64,000 nt of DNA. It comes from UBA4416 sp040386075. Its GTDB lineage: Bacteria > Bacteroidota > Bacteroidia > B-17B0 > Aurantibacillaceae. A program made the position numbers and the translations under genes. Positions 35,628-45,614 of the stretch are shown piece after piece. Numbering within the stretch: the stretch's first letter is position 1; each line of letters begins with the position of its first letter. Under the pieces are notes generated by a model. That model did no database searches, had not been told where the DNA came from, and worked only from the letters and a program-made list of their open reading frames with translations. The stretch spans positions 1-64,000 of the forward strand of contig JAZKGE010000008.1 in the NCBI GenBank assembly GCA_040386075.1. The letters run 5' to 3'.

Positions 35628-38600
35628 TTATCTTAAGAGGGTTACATCGCCGGCTTTTTTAAACAGATAGCCATTGTTCAGCTTTACTTTTGCCTTCCAC
35701 ACGTAAACACCCATCTCACAAGGTTTTCCTCTATAGGTGCCGTCCCATCCTTGTTTAATATCTTCTGTTTCAAATATAAGTTCTCCCCATCTGTTGAATA
35801 TTTGAAGATTATATTCTACAACACCGGATGCAACGGGAAAGAAAATATCATTACTCAGATTATTGATATTGTAATATCCGTCAGATCCTCCCTGATCGCC
35901 CGGCGTAAATGCATTAGGGAAAACCACATCCGCCCTGGTTTCAATAATAATAGCAGAAGTATCCGAACATCCGTTTTGTGATGATGCAATTAATTGAATC
36001 GTTTGAAAGCCAATATTATCGTATTCGTGGTTCGGGCTTATGGCACTCGATGTTACCCCATCTCCAAAATCCCAATTGTATGCGTCTGCATTCTGAGACG
36101 TATTCGTACAATGCAATTCGTCATAAGGTAAATTGAATAGTGTTCCATTTGTAAAGAATGAGGCAACAGGAGTTGCATATGCATTAATAATAACAGGAGT
36201 TGTAACAGAACTGTTAACACAGCCAGCATCTGTTGTGACAGTTAATTTTACTGTATAGGTTCCTGGTGTTAAATATTGATGAGATGGATGTGGAAGAGAT
36301 GTAAATGTACCGTCTCCAAAATCCCACTGCCATGAAGAAATAGGATCAGATGGGTTGCCTGTTACCGATTGATCTATAAAATTAATTATTCCCGGAGCAC
36401 AAATACTTGTCGTATTAGTAACAAGGGCTACAGCTGGAGGAGGATTAAATGTTATGGCCAAAGAATCTGTGATACTTACTCCGCAAGCACTTGTTACCGT
36501 AACATAATAGGTTGTTGGTTGTGTTGGCGTTACTATATAAAGGCCTGTAGTATTTCCAAGATTATTACTCCAACTGTAGGTCAGCTGTCCCGTATTTCCA
36601 TTTGTTTGTACATAAAGATCGGTTGCCTGACCAGGGCAAATTGGAGTTGTGCCTGCTACATTTATATTTGCTGATGAAAAATTATATACAATGATATTGG
36701 TTATTGCATCCTGACCTGCACAGCCATTTTGATCGAATGCCATGACGGTATAAGTTTGATTGGCTAGTGGATTGTCGGTCAATGTTCCTGAATTGATTGC
36801 ATTTACTGGCTGCCAGGAGTAATAGTAATTTCCAGCTCCACCCGTTGCAGATGATTCTAGCTGAATTCCTTGCCCCGAACAAATTGTATCTGTTGAAATA
36901 ACAGAAGTAACTATTGGTGAAGGCTGATCAATACTAACACTGTTTGATGTTGTACATCCCTTATCATCTGTTATGTTAACAATATAATTTCCACTTGGCA
37001 CATTACTAATATTGTTACCGGCTTGGGCAGGAGTGCTATTCCATAAATAAGAATAAGGTGCGCTTCCGCCAGAAACTAAAACCATGGCATTCCCGGTACC
37101 TCCAAAACAGGTTGCATTTACAACGTTTGAAATTGTTGAAGTTAATGCAGAGGGCTCATTAATAATAACAGGAAGTGTTATCATACAGTTTTTATTATCT
37201 GTAACAGAAACTGAATACGCTCCCGCTCCAAGATTAATAATGTTTGAGCTAGTGTTTCCCGTAGACCAACTATACGTGTAAGGTGTTGTGCCACCCGTTG
37301 GCAGAACTGAAGCCGTACCGTCTTGCCCATTGTAACAAGACACAGGTATTACTATATTAGTAGCAACAAGTTGTGCTGGTTCACTAATTACAAGGCTTAA
37401 AGAATCCTCACATCCTTTTGCATCTGTAACATATACAGTATATGATCCATGAGTTAAGGATATTGCAGTTATTCCATTACCGCCGTATGGTAACCACTGT
37501 ATGTTATATAAAGGTGTGCCCTGAGCTATGTTTATTGAAGCCTGCCCGTCATTGCCCCCTGAGCACGAAACATTGTTCGTACTACTTAGGGACACTATCG
37601 GACCGACAATGTTTGATACTGTTGCATTCAGCACTATTGAACAGCCCTTGCTATCTGTTGTTGTAAGTGTATATGTTCCGGGTGAAACTCCATTGAGGGT
37701 TGAAATTGTTTGCGACAAAGAAGTCCATAGATAATTATATGGTCCCGTTCCTCCTGAGATCTGAGCTTGAATGGAACCATTCGCTAATCCACAGGAAGCA
37801 TCCTGAATTACTAAATTTCCGATAATAGGTGCTGGTTGAGAAATTACGAAAACGGTGTTTGTAAAACAACCATTCATATCTGTTACTGTTACAGAATAAT
37901 TGCCAGCAGATAAGTTTGTTGCGGTCGCTGATGAGGAAATGTTTTGGGTCCAGCTATATAAGTAACCCGATGTGCCACCAGTAGTTGTAATTGTAGCTGT
38001 AGCATTTGAATTCCCAAAACAAGTTGGCATTGTCGTATTTGTGGTAATACTTAATGGGAATATTGGTTCAGCTATTGCAAATGTATTTGTTGAAATACAA
38101 CCATTAGCATCCGTTACTATTAATGAATATGTTCCTGTGGTAAGATTCGAAACAGAATTTCCCGTCGCTCCCATAGGTAACCATAAATAATTATAGGGCA
38201 TTGTTCCACCGTTCACAACTGCACTTGCATTTCCGGAAGAAGCTCCCTGGCATGATACAGAAGATGTAGTAATAGATACGTTAATGAGATTGGGTTGACC
38301 AATACTTGTACTGGCTGTTTTAATGCAGTTATTCCCATCAGTAACAGTTAATGTGTAATTGTTTATTGGTAAACCTGCTATTGTTGATGTTGCTATAGCA
38401 CCAGGCACCCAATTGTATGAATAGCCCGGTGTCCCTCCAAATACTGCAGCATCAACGTGTCCGTCACTATTTCCAAAACAGGTAACATCCGTTTTAGATA
38501 TGTTTATGATCAGATCATTGGGTTGAATAATCAGTGGGCTTACAGCTGTTGCAGTGCATCCATTTAATGCCGTTACTAAAACCGTAAATGTTCCCGTTCC

Positions 38601-41600
38601 CAGATTTGTAGCAGTAGAACCATTACCACCTGCGGGTGACCATGTATACGTGAATGGCCCTGTACCTCCAACAACAGTGGCTTCGGCCTTTCCATTTGAA
38701 GCTCCAAAACAAGTTATATTAGTAGAAGATGAAACAGAGATCATTGGTGAAGGATTATCTAAAATAAGTTGAGTTGTTGATTTAGAACAACTGTTGGCAT
38801 CAGTAACCGTAACCGTATAATTTCCTTGCAGCAAATTTGTTTCAAGTGGATTTGTTCCACCGGATGGAGACCACAAGTAAACATAAGAACCTGTTCCACC
38901 TGAAGCAGAAACGGATACCTGGCCGTTTGCCAAACTACAGTTAGAGTTAACACTTCCTGTACTTAGTAAAATTTGTGAAGGTTCTGAAATGGTAACCGTG
39001 TTTGTAAAAGAACAACCATTATTATCTTGTGTGGTTATAGTATAATTTCCGGCAGATAAACTTGAAATAGTTTGTCCGTTTATGTTTCCAGGCATATAAT
39101 TATAATTATAAGGACTTGTTCCTCCTGTTGGCAAAACAGTGATACTTCCATTCGAACCACCAAAACATGAAACAGATGTTGAAGTTAATATAGTACTAAG
39201 CTGACTTGGTTCGTTAATGGTAAGCGTAGCAGATTCGATACAGGAATTAGAATCAGTAATTTGTAACGTATAGTTCCCTGCAGTCAAAGTGGCTGCAGTT
39301 GATGAAGCAATGGAGCCCGGCATCCAGCTATAGCTATAATTGGGGGTTCCACCAAAAACATTTGCAATTGCGAGTCCATTATTTCCGCCATTACAACTGA
39401 CATCATTTGTTGAAACGTTTATAAAAATATCCGATGGTTCGCTTATAAAAGGGCTCACTGCACTTGCAGTACAACCATTATCTGCAGTTACAATCACTGT
39501 GTAAACTCCTACACTCAAGCCTGTGCCAATAGAGGCATTTCCTCCAGTTGGCAGCCATAAAAAAGTAAACGGGGCTGTGCCACCAACCACAGTGGCTTCA
39601 GCATTCCCGTTTGTACCACCAAAACATGAAACATTGGTGACAGATGATATTGAAATAAGAGGGGCCGAATTATCATTAACGGTTTCTATTGCAGTTGCAA
39701 AACAATTATTTGCATCTGTCACCGTGACTGTATACGATCCTGCTAAAAGATTTGAAACGACAGCGTTTGTGTTTCCTCCTGGCTGCCATAAATAAAAATA
39801 TGTTCCCGTGCCGCCATTAGCGGTAACCGATGTTTGTCCGTTAGCCAAACTACAGCTGGAATTTGTTTGGTTTGTTGACAGAACAATTGGAGTTGGTTCG
39901 GTTACAGCAATTGTATTTGAAATACTGCACCCGTTATTATCTGATAGATTAACTGTATAGTTTCCTGCTGAAAGATTTGTGATATTTTGTCCACTAACGT
40001 TCCCAGGGTTAGTTACAAAATTATAGGGCCCAATTCCACCAGATGCAACGGATGTGATGCTCCCATTACTTTCTCCATTACAAGAAACAGATGTGGACGT
40101 TAAAGACAAATTCAGTGGCGCAGGTTCTGTAATAACAAATGTTGAAGTAGTAGTGCAATTATTAATATCACTTACAGTCAGGGAATAAGTTCCTGAAGAT
40201 AATCCATTTACTGAATTACCAATTGACAACCCCGCTGACCAGTTGTATGTATGCGCTCCAGTGCCTCCGTTAGTTGTTACAACAGCAGATCCATTTCCAC
40301 CGCCAAAACAACTTACAGCTGTGGGCACAACATTTAGATTTATAGCAGTTGGTTCAGTAATAACCGGACCTGTGGCTAATCCAACACAACCAACGGCATC
40401 TGTTACTTTTATAACATAGGTACCTGCTGTTAGATTACTTGCCGTTAAAGTATTTCCCCCTGTTGGATACCATAAATAATTATATACAGGTCCGGTACCT
40501 CCTGTATGGGTTGCAGTCACGGCTCCATTATTTCCTCCATAACAAGAAACATTAGTTGTTGATGCAATACTTACTAGTGGGCCTTCCACATCATTTATTA
40601 AAACAATTTTTGTAGATGTACAGCCTGTTGCATCTGTAGCTGTAACAGAATAATTCCCTGCACTTAAATTTACCGCTACTGACGATGTTCCGCCGGCCGG
40701 TAACCAATTATAAGTGAATGGCGGAGTGCCTCCGTTTGTAACTGAGATCGATGCTGATCCATTATTCATTGAGCAGTTTGAATTAGTGTAATTTGTCACT
40801 GAGCTAAAATCAATTGGCTGATTAATAGTTATGGTTGCATTATCAATACAGCTATGTGCATCGGTTGTTATAATTGAATAAGTGCCAGGTACCAGGTTGG
40901 AAAAATTTGCTCCTGAAATATTTCCAGGCATCAACACGTGTGTGTATGGCGCCGTTCCTCCATTCGGAGATAAGAAAACAGCTCCATTAGAAGCGCCGTT
41001 ACAATTCACATTGGTGATCGTAGGAACAAGATCCAGTGCCTGAGGTTGTGATATTGCTATTGTATTTGTTGCCAAACAAGCTTTAGCGTCTTTAACAGAA
41101 ACTGTATAAATTCCTATGCCTAAATTATTAATGGTTGGTAAGTGTGAAGCTCCCGGCGACCAGGTATAAGTGTAATTCGGAGTACCGCCTGTCGCATTTG
41201 CAGTGACTGCTCCATTGTTACCATTAAAACAACTCACATTAATAACATTGCTAAAACCAACTGTTAATCCCTGTGGTTCGGTGATCACTGCTGTTGTGTT
41301 CTTCTGACAGCCTTTCGAATCGGTGATCGTCACACTATACGTTCCACTGGCCTGATTGGTGATCATGGACGTTGTCTGTCCTCCGGGCGCCCATAAATAA
41401 GTATAACCAGGACTGCCTCCTGATGGAAGTGCTGTAGCCGAACCATTATTCAAATAATTACAACTTTCATTAACAACAGATGTCGTCAACGNNNNNNNNN
41501 NNNNNNNNNNNNNNNNNNNNNNNNNNNNNNNNNNNNNNNNNNNNNNNNNNNNNNNNNNNNNNNNNNNNNNNNNNNNNNNNNNNNNNNNNNNATAAGGTGT

Positions 41601-44600
41601 AGTACCTCCTGTAATACCTGAACTGATCGATCCTGTGGTTCCTCCATAACAGGCTACGTTGGTTTGTGTAAACCCAATTGCAATAACCGATGGCTGGGTT
41701 ACTGAAAAGGTATTCGATCTTACACAGCCCTTACTGTCGGTTACATTGGCTGTATAAATACCTGCTGCTAAATTGGAAACAGATGGCGTGGTTTGTCCGC
41801 CCGGTAACCACATATATGAATAAGGCGAGGTGCCGCCACTTGCTGTTATTGAAACTGAGCCTGTAGTTGAGCCGTTGCAAAGGGCTGCTGCAATTGTATT
41901 GGTTACTGTAATAGTTGTTGGTTGGGTAATGCTTATTGTATTACTTGTGGTACAGGATTTACTATCGGTAATTGCTACCGTATAAATACCGGCTGAAAGA
42001 TTGTTTGCCATAGCAGTATTAGAACCGCCTGGTGACAAGGTATAAGTGTAATTTGGTGTGCCTCCTGTTACATTTGCAGTGACTGATCCATTGTTACCAT
42101 TAAAACAACTCACGTTGATCACATTGTTAAAACCAACTGTTAATCCCTGTGGTTCGGTGATCACTGCGGTTGTGTTCTTCTGACAGCCTTTCGAATCAGT
42201 GATCGTAATACTATACGTTCCGCTGGTTTGATTGGTGATCGTTGACGTTGTCTGTCCTCCGGGCGCCCATAAATAAGTATAACCAGGAATACCTCCTGAT
42301 GGAATGGCAGTGGCCGAACCATTATTCAAATAATTACAACTTTCATTAACAACAGATGTCGTCAACGTTAAAGCAGCTGATTGTGTGATCGAAACGGTAT
42401 TGCTTTTACTGCAATTAAATGCATCTGTTACTGTAAGTGTATAAACGCCGGATGATAAATTTGTAATGCCTGGTGTAGTGGAACCATTACTCCAGCTGTA
42501 CGAATAAGGTGTAGTACCTCCTGTAATACCTGAACTGATCGATCCTGTGGTTCCTCCAAAGCAGGCTACGTTTGTTTGTGTAAATCCAATTGCAATAACC
42601 GATGGCTGGGTTACTGAAAAGGTATTCGTCTTCACACAACCTTTACTGTCGGTTACATTAGCCGTATAAATACCTGCTGCTAAATTGGAAACAGATGGTG
42701 TGGTTTGTCCGCCCGGTAACCACATATATGAATAAGGTGAGGTGCCGCCACTCGCTGTTAATGTAACTGAGCCTGTACTCGATCCGTTGCAATTTACGTT
42801 AACTATAGTTGGTGAAATATTCACGGCTGTAGGTTGGGTTACATTAACGGTTGTCTGAGTTGTACAACCAATTCCGTTGGCGATCTGCACACTATAAATT
42901 CCCGAACTAAGATTAGTTGCTGTAGACGATGCTTGTGTTGGAATTGTATTCCATATAAATGTATGAGGTGCTACTCCGCCTGATAAATTAATGGATGCAG
43001 CACCGTTTGTTCCCGAAAAGCAACTGACAGGCGTAATGGAAGACGAAATAGCTCCTGTAAAATTTTGAAAACTAATAATCACGGTATCCGTTTTGGATGG
43101 GCAAACGCCATTTCCTGTCGTTGTTAAAAATAACATGGCTGAGCCTGCAGCAAGTTCAGTAGCTGATGGCGTGTAAAATAAGTTAGTGAGCGTGATATTG
43201 TTTGGAGCAAACGTTCCCTGTCCGCCTGTCCATATACCGCCACCCGAACCTGTAACAGTTCCGTTTAATGTGGTTAATGGATTTTGAATACATTTTGTTT
43301 GATCAGGACCGGCATTTGCCGCTATAGGCAATGTGTAGGCTGTTACTGTAACAGAATTATAAACCGGCGGACATCCCGAAGCATCGGTTAATTTAATTGT
43401 GAAATTTCCGGCACCTATATTAATTGTTTGCACAGGGTTTGTATTATTCCACAGGTAACTGTATGGTGGCGTTCCTCCTGAGCCAACGGCCGTTATAGTT
43501 GTTGACGTTTGTCCTGAACATAAAACGGGATTGCTTGGAAGAATATCTACAGCTAATGCAGAATTAAAAGTAACTCTGAACGTATCGCAAATAAAATTTC
43601 CGGCACAGGAGGTTGATGTTCCACAGATCACATAATCTACATACGGTGGTGGTGTGCCGGTTGGGGCAGAGGTGATCGTGTTACTTAAACAGCCTGAAGT
43701 ACAGGAAAGAAAACTATTGTATGCTCCAGGCGCTCCCGGAAAAACAGATGTCCAGGTTGCTGATGTTGAGCTTATACCTGCTGCCGTTAATTTTGCAGAG
43801 CACCCGTTATTTACGGTTGTATTTGCAACAGCTAATGTTGGCGGTGGCTGCGGACAATTTAAAACATTAAATTGAAAATCTCTTAATGTTTGAGACAGGT
43901 ATACGCCGTTCCTATATTCTTTAACCATGACACCAACTACAAACTGACCTGTTAAGCCCGGTGTTCCGGTAATTAACCCTGTTGATGAATTAATACTGAA
44001 TGGGCCAACTCCCAACGGGTTGTATGTTGAGAATCCTGCCAGGTAATTTACCGGTGTAAAGGAAGCAATGTTGGAAGAGAATGTTGGATCCAACGGACCT
44101 GTTCCACCGTCACCATTATAAGGTGTATATAAAGAATAAATTAAAGAATCGCCATTTGAATCGGTTGCTGAGTGATTAAAATTAAATGGTTGATTAACAC
44201 ATAAAAAAAGAGGGGGGAAAAGATTAAAGGTTGCATTGTTGTTCACCAGGAAATTATTCCCTGTGCATGTTACAACGATGTTATCAAATTTATAGACCTC
44301 ACTTGTTGGCGAATTACCATCGTATTTCACACGAATAATTACCTGAACGGTTGATCCACTGAGTCCATTCACACTTGCTACAGCATTATTAAAATCATCT
44401 GCTTTAAAGCCATTAGTAGCAAATAAAGTTAAGGGGCCACCATTTAACCGATAGTAAACTGAAATAGAATCGTTATTATCCAGATTGCCATTTTCAGAGA
44501 GGTCAGTACTCAAAGCGATAGTTCCACAACTTGAAATATTTATGTTTTGAGATGTCCACACAAAACTCGCGTTATTAGAGCCGGTTATTTCAAAATTAGA

Positions 44601-45194
44601 ATTATTTACAAAGGCTGTTGAGGGAGGCGTTGACCCATTTTGGATACTCCATGCAGTAGCGGCATTATCAACTATGGTATTATTGGGAAGACTAAAATCT
44701 TCGTTCCAAATAACATTAGAGCCTGTACCGGGGATATATGCATAAAAACTTTCTCCTATACAATTACAGGCACCGTTTATATTTGTAAGAGAAAGATTAC
44801 GTGCTGTTACCTGATAATATAAGTGATAGCCGCCCGGATTTGGAGGGAGATTATTAACGGTGATGGTATAAATTCCTTCCTGCACACAAGGCATTGGATT
44901 AGGTGGAATAGCGCAAGGAGACAAACTAGAAGGAATGTTGTTTACTGTCCCCAAATTCATGGTAATATCTTTGCTTGAAGCAAAAGTAACTCCATTATAT
45001 CCCCTCACGCTAATGGTTACGTTTCCCGGAAAGGCAGCTGCCCCCGATCCACAGTCTTTGTATAATTTAAGTTTAATTGTATAACTGGATCCGCCGTTGT
45101 AAACATAATTCAGTTCTCCCCCAACAATGTGTGTGGCAAATGAGTGGATCGAAACTAATAAAAAACAGATACAGGTAAGTATTCTTTTAAGCAT
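35628..45194 (-). CDS. Giant SprB-repeat surface adhesin with gliding-type C-terminus
   Basis: About 3188 residues across an assembly gap. The start at 45194 is preferred because MLKRILTCICFLLVSIHSFA is the signal peptide and a TAnnTTTG lies 35 nt upstream. The N-terminal 640 residues begin THIVGGELNYVY and hold beta-sandwich domains. Then come about 28 SprB-type repeats of about 75 residues (S-C-x-G-x-x-N-G, G-G-T-x-P-Y-x-Y-x-W, L-x-x-G-x-Y-x-V-x-V-T-D-x-x-G/N-C). Two PKD-like domains (WDFGDG twice) precede the CHU_C type B sorting domain (FPNAFTPGDQGG, IFNRWGELIF, GVYVWKAKV). SprB in Flavobacterium is the mobile gliding adhesin. The PorP/SprF gene follows without a gap. Confidence 0.93.
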   Translation of the reverse strand: MLKRILTCICFLLVSIHSFATHIVGGELNYVYNGGSSYTIKLKLYKDCGSGAAAFPGNVTISVRGYNGVTFASSKDITMNLGTVNNIPSSLSPCAIPPNPMPCVQEGIYTITVNNLPPNPGGYHLYYQVTARNLSLTNINGACNCIGESFYAYIPGTGSNVIWNEDFSLPNNTIVDNAATAWSIQNGSTPPSTAFVNNSNFEITGSNNASFVWTSQNINISSCGTIALSTDLSENGNLDNNDSISVYYRLNGGPLTLFATNGFKADDFNNAVASVNGLSGSTVQVIIRVKYDGNSPTSEVYKFDNIVVTCTGNNFLVNNNATFNLFPPLFLCVNQPFNFNHSATDSNGDSLIYSLYTPYNGDGGTGPLDPTFSSNIASFTPVNYLAGFSTYNPLGVGPFSINSSTGLITGTPGLTGQFVVGVMVKEYRNGVYLSQTLRDFQFNVLNCPQPPPTLAVANTTVNNGCSAKLTAAGISSTSATWTSVFPGAPGAYNSFLSCTSGCLSNTITSAPTGTPPPYVDYVICGTSTSCAGNFICDTFRVTFNSALAVDILPSNPVLCSGQTSTTITAVGSGGTPPYSYLWNNTNPVQTINIGAGNFTIKLTDASGCPPVYNSVTVTAYTLPIAANAGPDQTKCIQNPLTTLNGTVTGSGGGIWTGGQGTFAPNNITLTNLFYTPSATELAAGSAMLFLTTTGNGVCPSKTDTVIISFQNFTGAISSSITPVSCFSGTNGAASINLSGGVAPHTFIWNTIPTQASSTATNLSSGIYSVQIANGIGCTTQTTVNVTQPTAVNISPTIVNVNCNGSSTGSVTLTASGGTSPYSYMWLPGGQTTPSVSNLAAGIYTANVTDSKGCVKTNTFSVTQPSVIAIGFTQTNVACFGGTTGSISSGITGGTTPYSYSWSNGSTTPGITNLSSGVYTLTVTDAFNCSKSNTVSITQSAALTLTTSVVNESCNYLNNGSATAIPSGGIPGYTYLWAPGGQTTSTITNQTSGTYSITITDSKGCQKNTTAVITEPQGLTVGFNNVINVSCFNGNNGSVTANVTGGTPNYTYTLSPGGSNTAMANNLSAGIYTVAITDSKSCTTSNTISITQPTTITVTNTIAAALCNGSTTGSVSITASGGTSPYSYMWLPGGQTTPSVSNLAAGIYTANVTDSKGCVRSNTFSVTQPSVIAIGFTQTNVACYGGTTGSISSGITGGTTPYXXXXXXXXXXXXXXXXXXXXXXXXXXXXXXXXXXLTTSVVNESCNYLNNGSATALPSGGSPGYTYLWAPGGQTTSMITNQASGTYSVTITDSKGCQKNTTAVITEPQGLTVGFSNVINVSCFNGNNGAVTANATGGTPNYTYTWSPGASHLPTINNLGIGIYTVSVKDAKACLATNTIAISQPQALDLVPTITNVNCNGASNGAVFLSPNGGTAPYTHVLMPGNISGANFSNLVPGTYSIITTDAHSCIDNATITINQPIDFSSVTNYTNSNCSMNNGSASISVTNGGTPPFTYNWLPAGGTSSVAVNLSAGNYSVTATDATGCTSTKIVLINDVEGPLVSIASTTNVSCYGGNNGAVTATHTGGTGPVYNYLWYPTGGNTLTASNLTAGTYVIKVTDAVGCVGLATGPVITEPTAINLNVVPTAVSCFGGGNGSAVVTTNGGTGAHTYNWSAGLSIGNSVNGLSSGTYSLTVSDINNCTTTSTFVITEPAPLNLSLTSTSVSCNGESNGSITSVASGGIGPYNFVTNPGNVSGQNITNLSAGNYTVNLSDNNGCSISNTIAVTEPTPIVLSTNQTNSSCSLANGQTSVTANGGTGTYFYLWQPGGNTNAVVSNLLAGSYTVTVTDANNCFATAIETVNDNSAPLISISSVTNVSCFGGTNGNAEATVVGGTAPFTFLWLPTGGNASIGTGLSVGVYTVIVTADNGCTASAVSPFISEPSDIFINVSTNDVSCNGGNNGLAIANVFGGTPNYSYSWMPGSIASSTAATLTAGNYTLQITDSNSCIESATLTINEPSQLSTILTSTSVSCFGGSNGSITVLPTGGTSPYNYNYMPGNINGQTISSLSAGNYTITTQDNNGCSFTNTVTISEPSQILLSTGSVNSNCSLANGQVSVSASGGTGSYVYLWSPSGGTNPLETNLLQGNYTVTVTDANSCSKSTTQLILDNPSPMISVSSSTNITCFGASNGKAEATVVGGTGPFTYTWSPAGGNGSTATNLGTGTFTVLVTALNGCTATAVSPLIIQPNDLIINISKTDVTCFGNSDGHVDAAVFGGTPGYSYNWVPGAIATSTIAGLPINNYTLTVTDGNNCIKTASTSIGQPNLINVSITTSSVSCQGASSGNASAVVNGGTMPYNYLWLPMGATGNSVSNLTTGTYSLIVTDANGCISTNTFAIAEPIFPLSITTNTTMPTCFGNSNATATITTTGGTSGYLYSWTQNISSSATATNLSAGNYSVTVTDMNGCFTNTVFVISQPAPIIGNLVIQDASCGLANGSIQAQISGGTGPYNYLWTSLSQTISTLNGVSPGTYTLTTTDSKGCSIVLNATVSNIVGPIVSLSSTNNVSCSGGNDGQASINIAQGTPLYNIQWLPYGGNGITAISLTHGSYTVYVTDAKGCEDSLSLVISEPAQLVATNIVIPVSCYNGQDGTASVLPTGGTTPYTYSWSTGNTSSNIINLGAGAYSVSVTDNKNCMITLPVIINEPSALTSTISNVVNATCFGGTGNAMVLVSGGSAPYSYLWNSTPAQAGNNISNVPSGNYIVNITDDKGCTTSNSVSIDQPSPIVTSVISTDTICSGQGIQLESSATGGAGNYYYSWQPVNAINSGTLTDNPLANQTYTVMAFDQNGCAGQDAITNIIVYNFSSANINVAGTTPICPGQATDLYVQTNGNTGQLTYSWSNNLGNTTGLYIVTPTQPTTYYVTVTSACGVSITDSLAITFNPPPAVALVTNTTSICAPGIINFIDQSVTGNPSDPISSWQWDFGDGTFTSLPHPSHQYLTPGTYTVKLTVTTDAGCVNSSVTTPVIINAYATPVASFFTNGTLFNLPYDELHCTNTSQNADAYNWDFGDGVTSSAISPNHEYDNIGFQTIQLIASSQNGCSDTSAIIIETRADVVFPNAFTPGDQGGSDGYYNINNLSNDIFFPVASGVVEYNLQIFNRWGELIFETEDIKQGWDGTYRGKPCEMGVYVWKAKVKLNNGYLFKKAGDVTLLR
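41163..42792 (-). repeat. Recent tandem duplication of a four-repeat block in the adhesin
   Basis: 41163-41880 (with the gap) and 42039-42792 are near-identical; the offset is 876 nt left of the gap and 912 nt right of it, giving a true period of 912 nt (304 codons, four SprB repeats). Shared cores include SYMWLPGGQTTPSVSNLAAG and SVVNESCNYLNNGSATA. This explains the assembly break. Confidence 0.85.
41492..41591. other. Assembly gap (100 N) inside the giant adhesin
   Basis: A run of exactly 100 N. Both flanks match the adjacent duplicated unit; the equivalent interval there (42368-42503) is 136 nt, so the missing DNA is probably about 136 nt. That value is congruent with 100 modulo 3, so the frame is kept either way. 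Confidence 0.9.
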
Positions 45195-45215
45195 AATGTA
45201 TTCGATTAAATTCAA

Positions 45216-45614
45216 AGATTTGATGGAGCAAATTTACTTTGAGTATACCGAATAGATGATAAGTGGAAGGGCTATAAAATCTAATGCAAAACCTATATTT
45301 GAATTGTAAGTATTAAAATAAAACCCTTAGGTAATTTTAAATAAAACCCTTAATAGAGTAAAAAGCTAACAATAGGCACAATTTTAGCGCGCTGGAATTC
45401 CGAAAAGTGATCCGAAAATGCGGTGCTATAGATTTCTTACTTAGCATTTAAATAAAGTTGCCTCTCATTTAGTTACTACAGACTTTACTTCAATTATTAC
45501 GCTTATAAATATCTATAAATCAGAATTGATTCTTGTTATTAGAATTTAGTTGTTATTTTTAACAGGAACTCAAAAATCAAATAAATATAAACACATAACC
45601 AAATTCCTCAAAAC
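45216..45614. promoter_or_regulatory. Divergent intergenic region between the giant adhesin and the FAD protein
   Basis: 400 nt without an ORF. On the minus strand TAAATTTG (45236-45229) matches the -7 consensus and sits 35 nt before the preferred adhesin start. On the plus strand two AAAACCCTTA boxes (CCC at 45324 and 45347, 23 nt apart) resemble the chemotaxis-promoter box, but no TAnnTTTG lies 50 nt beyond either. The rest shows nothing distinctive. Confidence 0.5.

Noticed and set aside
41163..42792. Regularly repeated DNA as a possible CRISPR array
   Set aside because: The period is hundreds of bases and the repeats encode SprB modules in frame; there are no short direct repeats with unique spacers and no cas genes.
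35700..44900. Open frames of 60-100 codons on the plus strand across the giant adhesin
   Set aside because: They run antisense to a strongly supported repetitive coding sequence, repeat with it, and show no family motif or start context.
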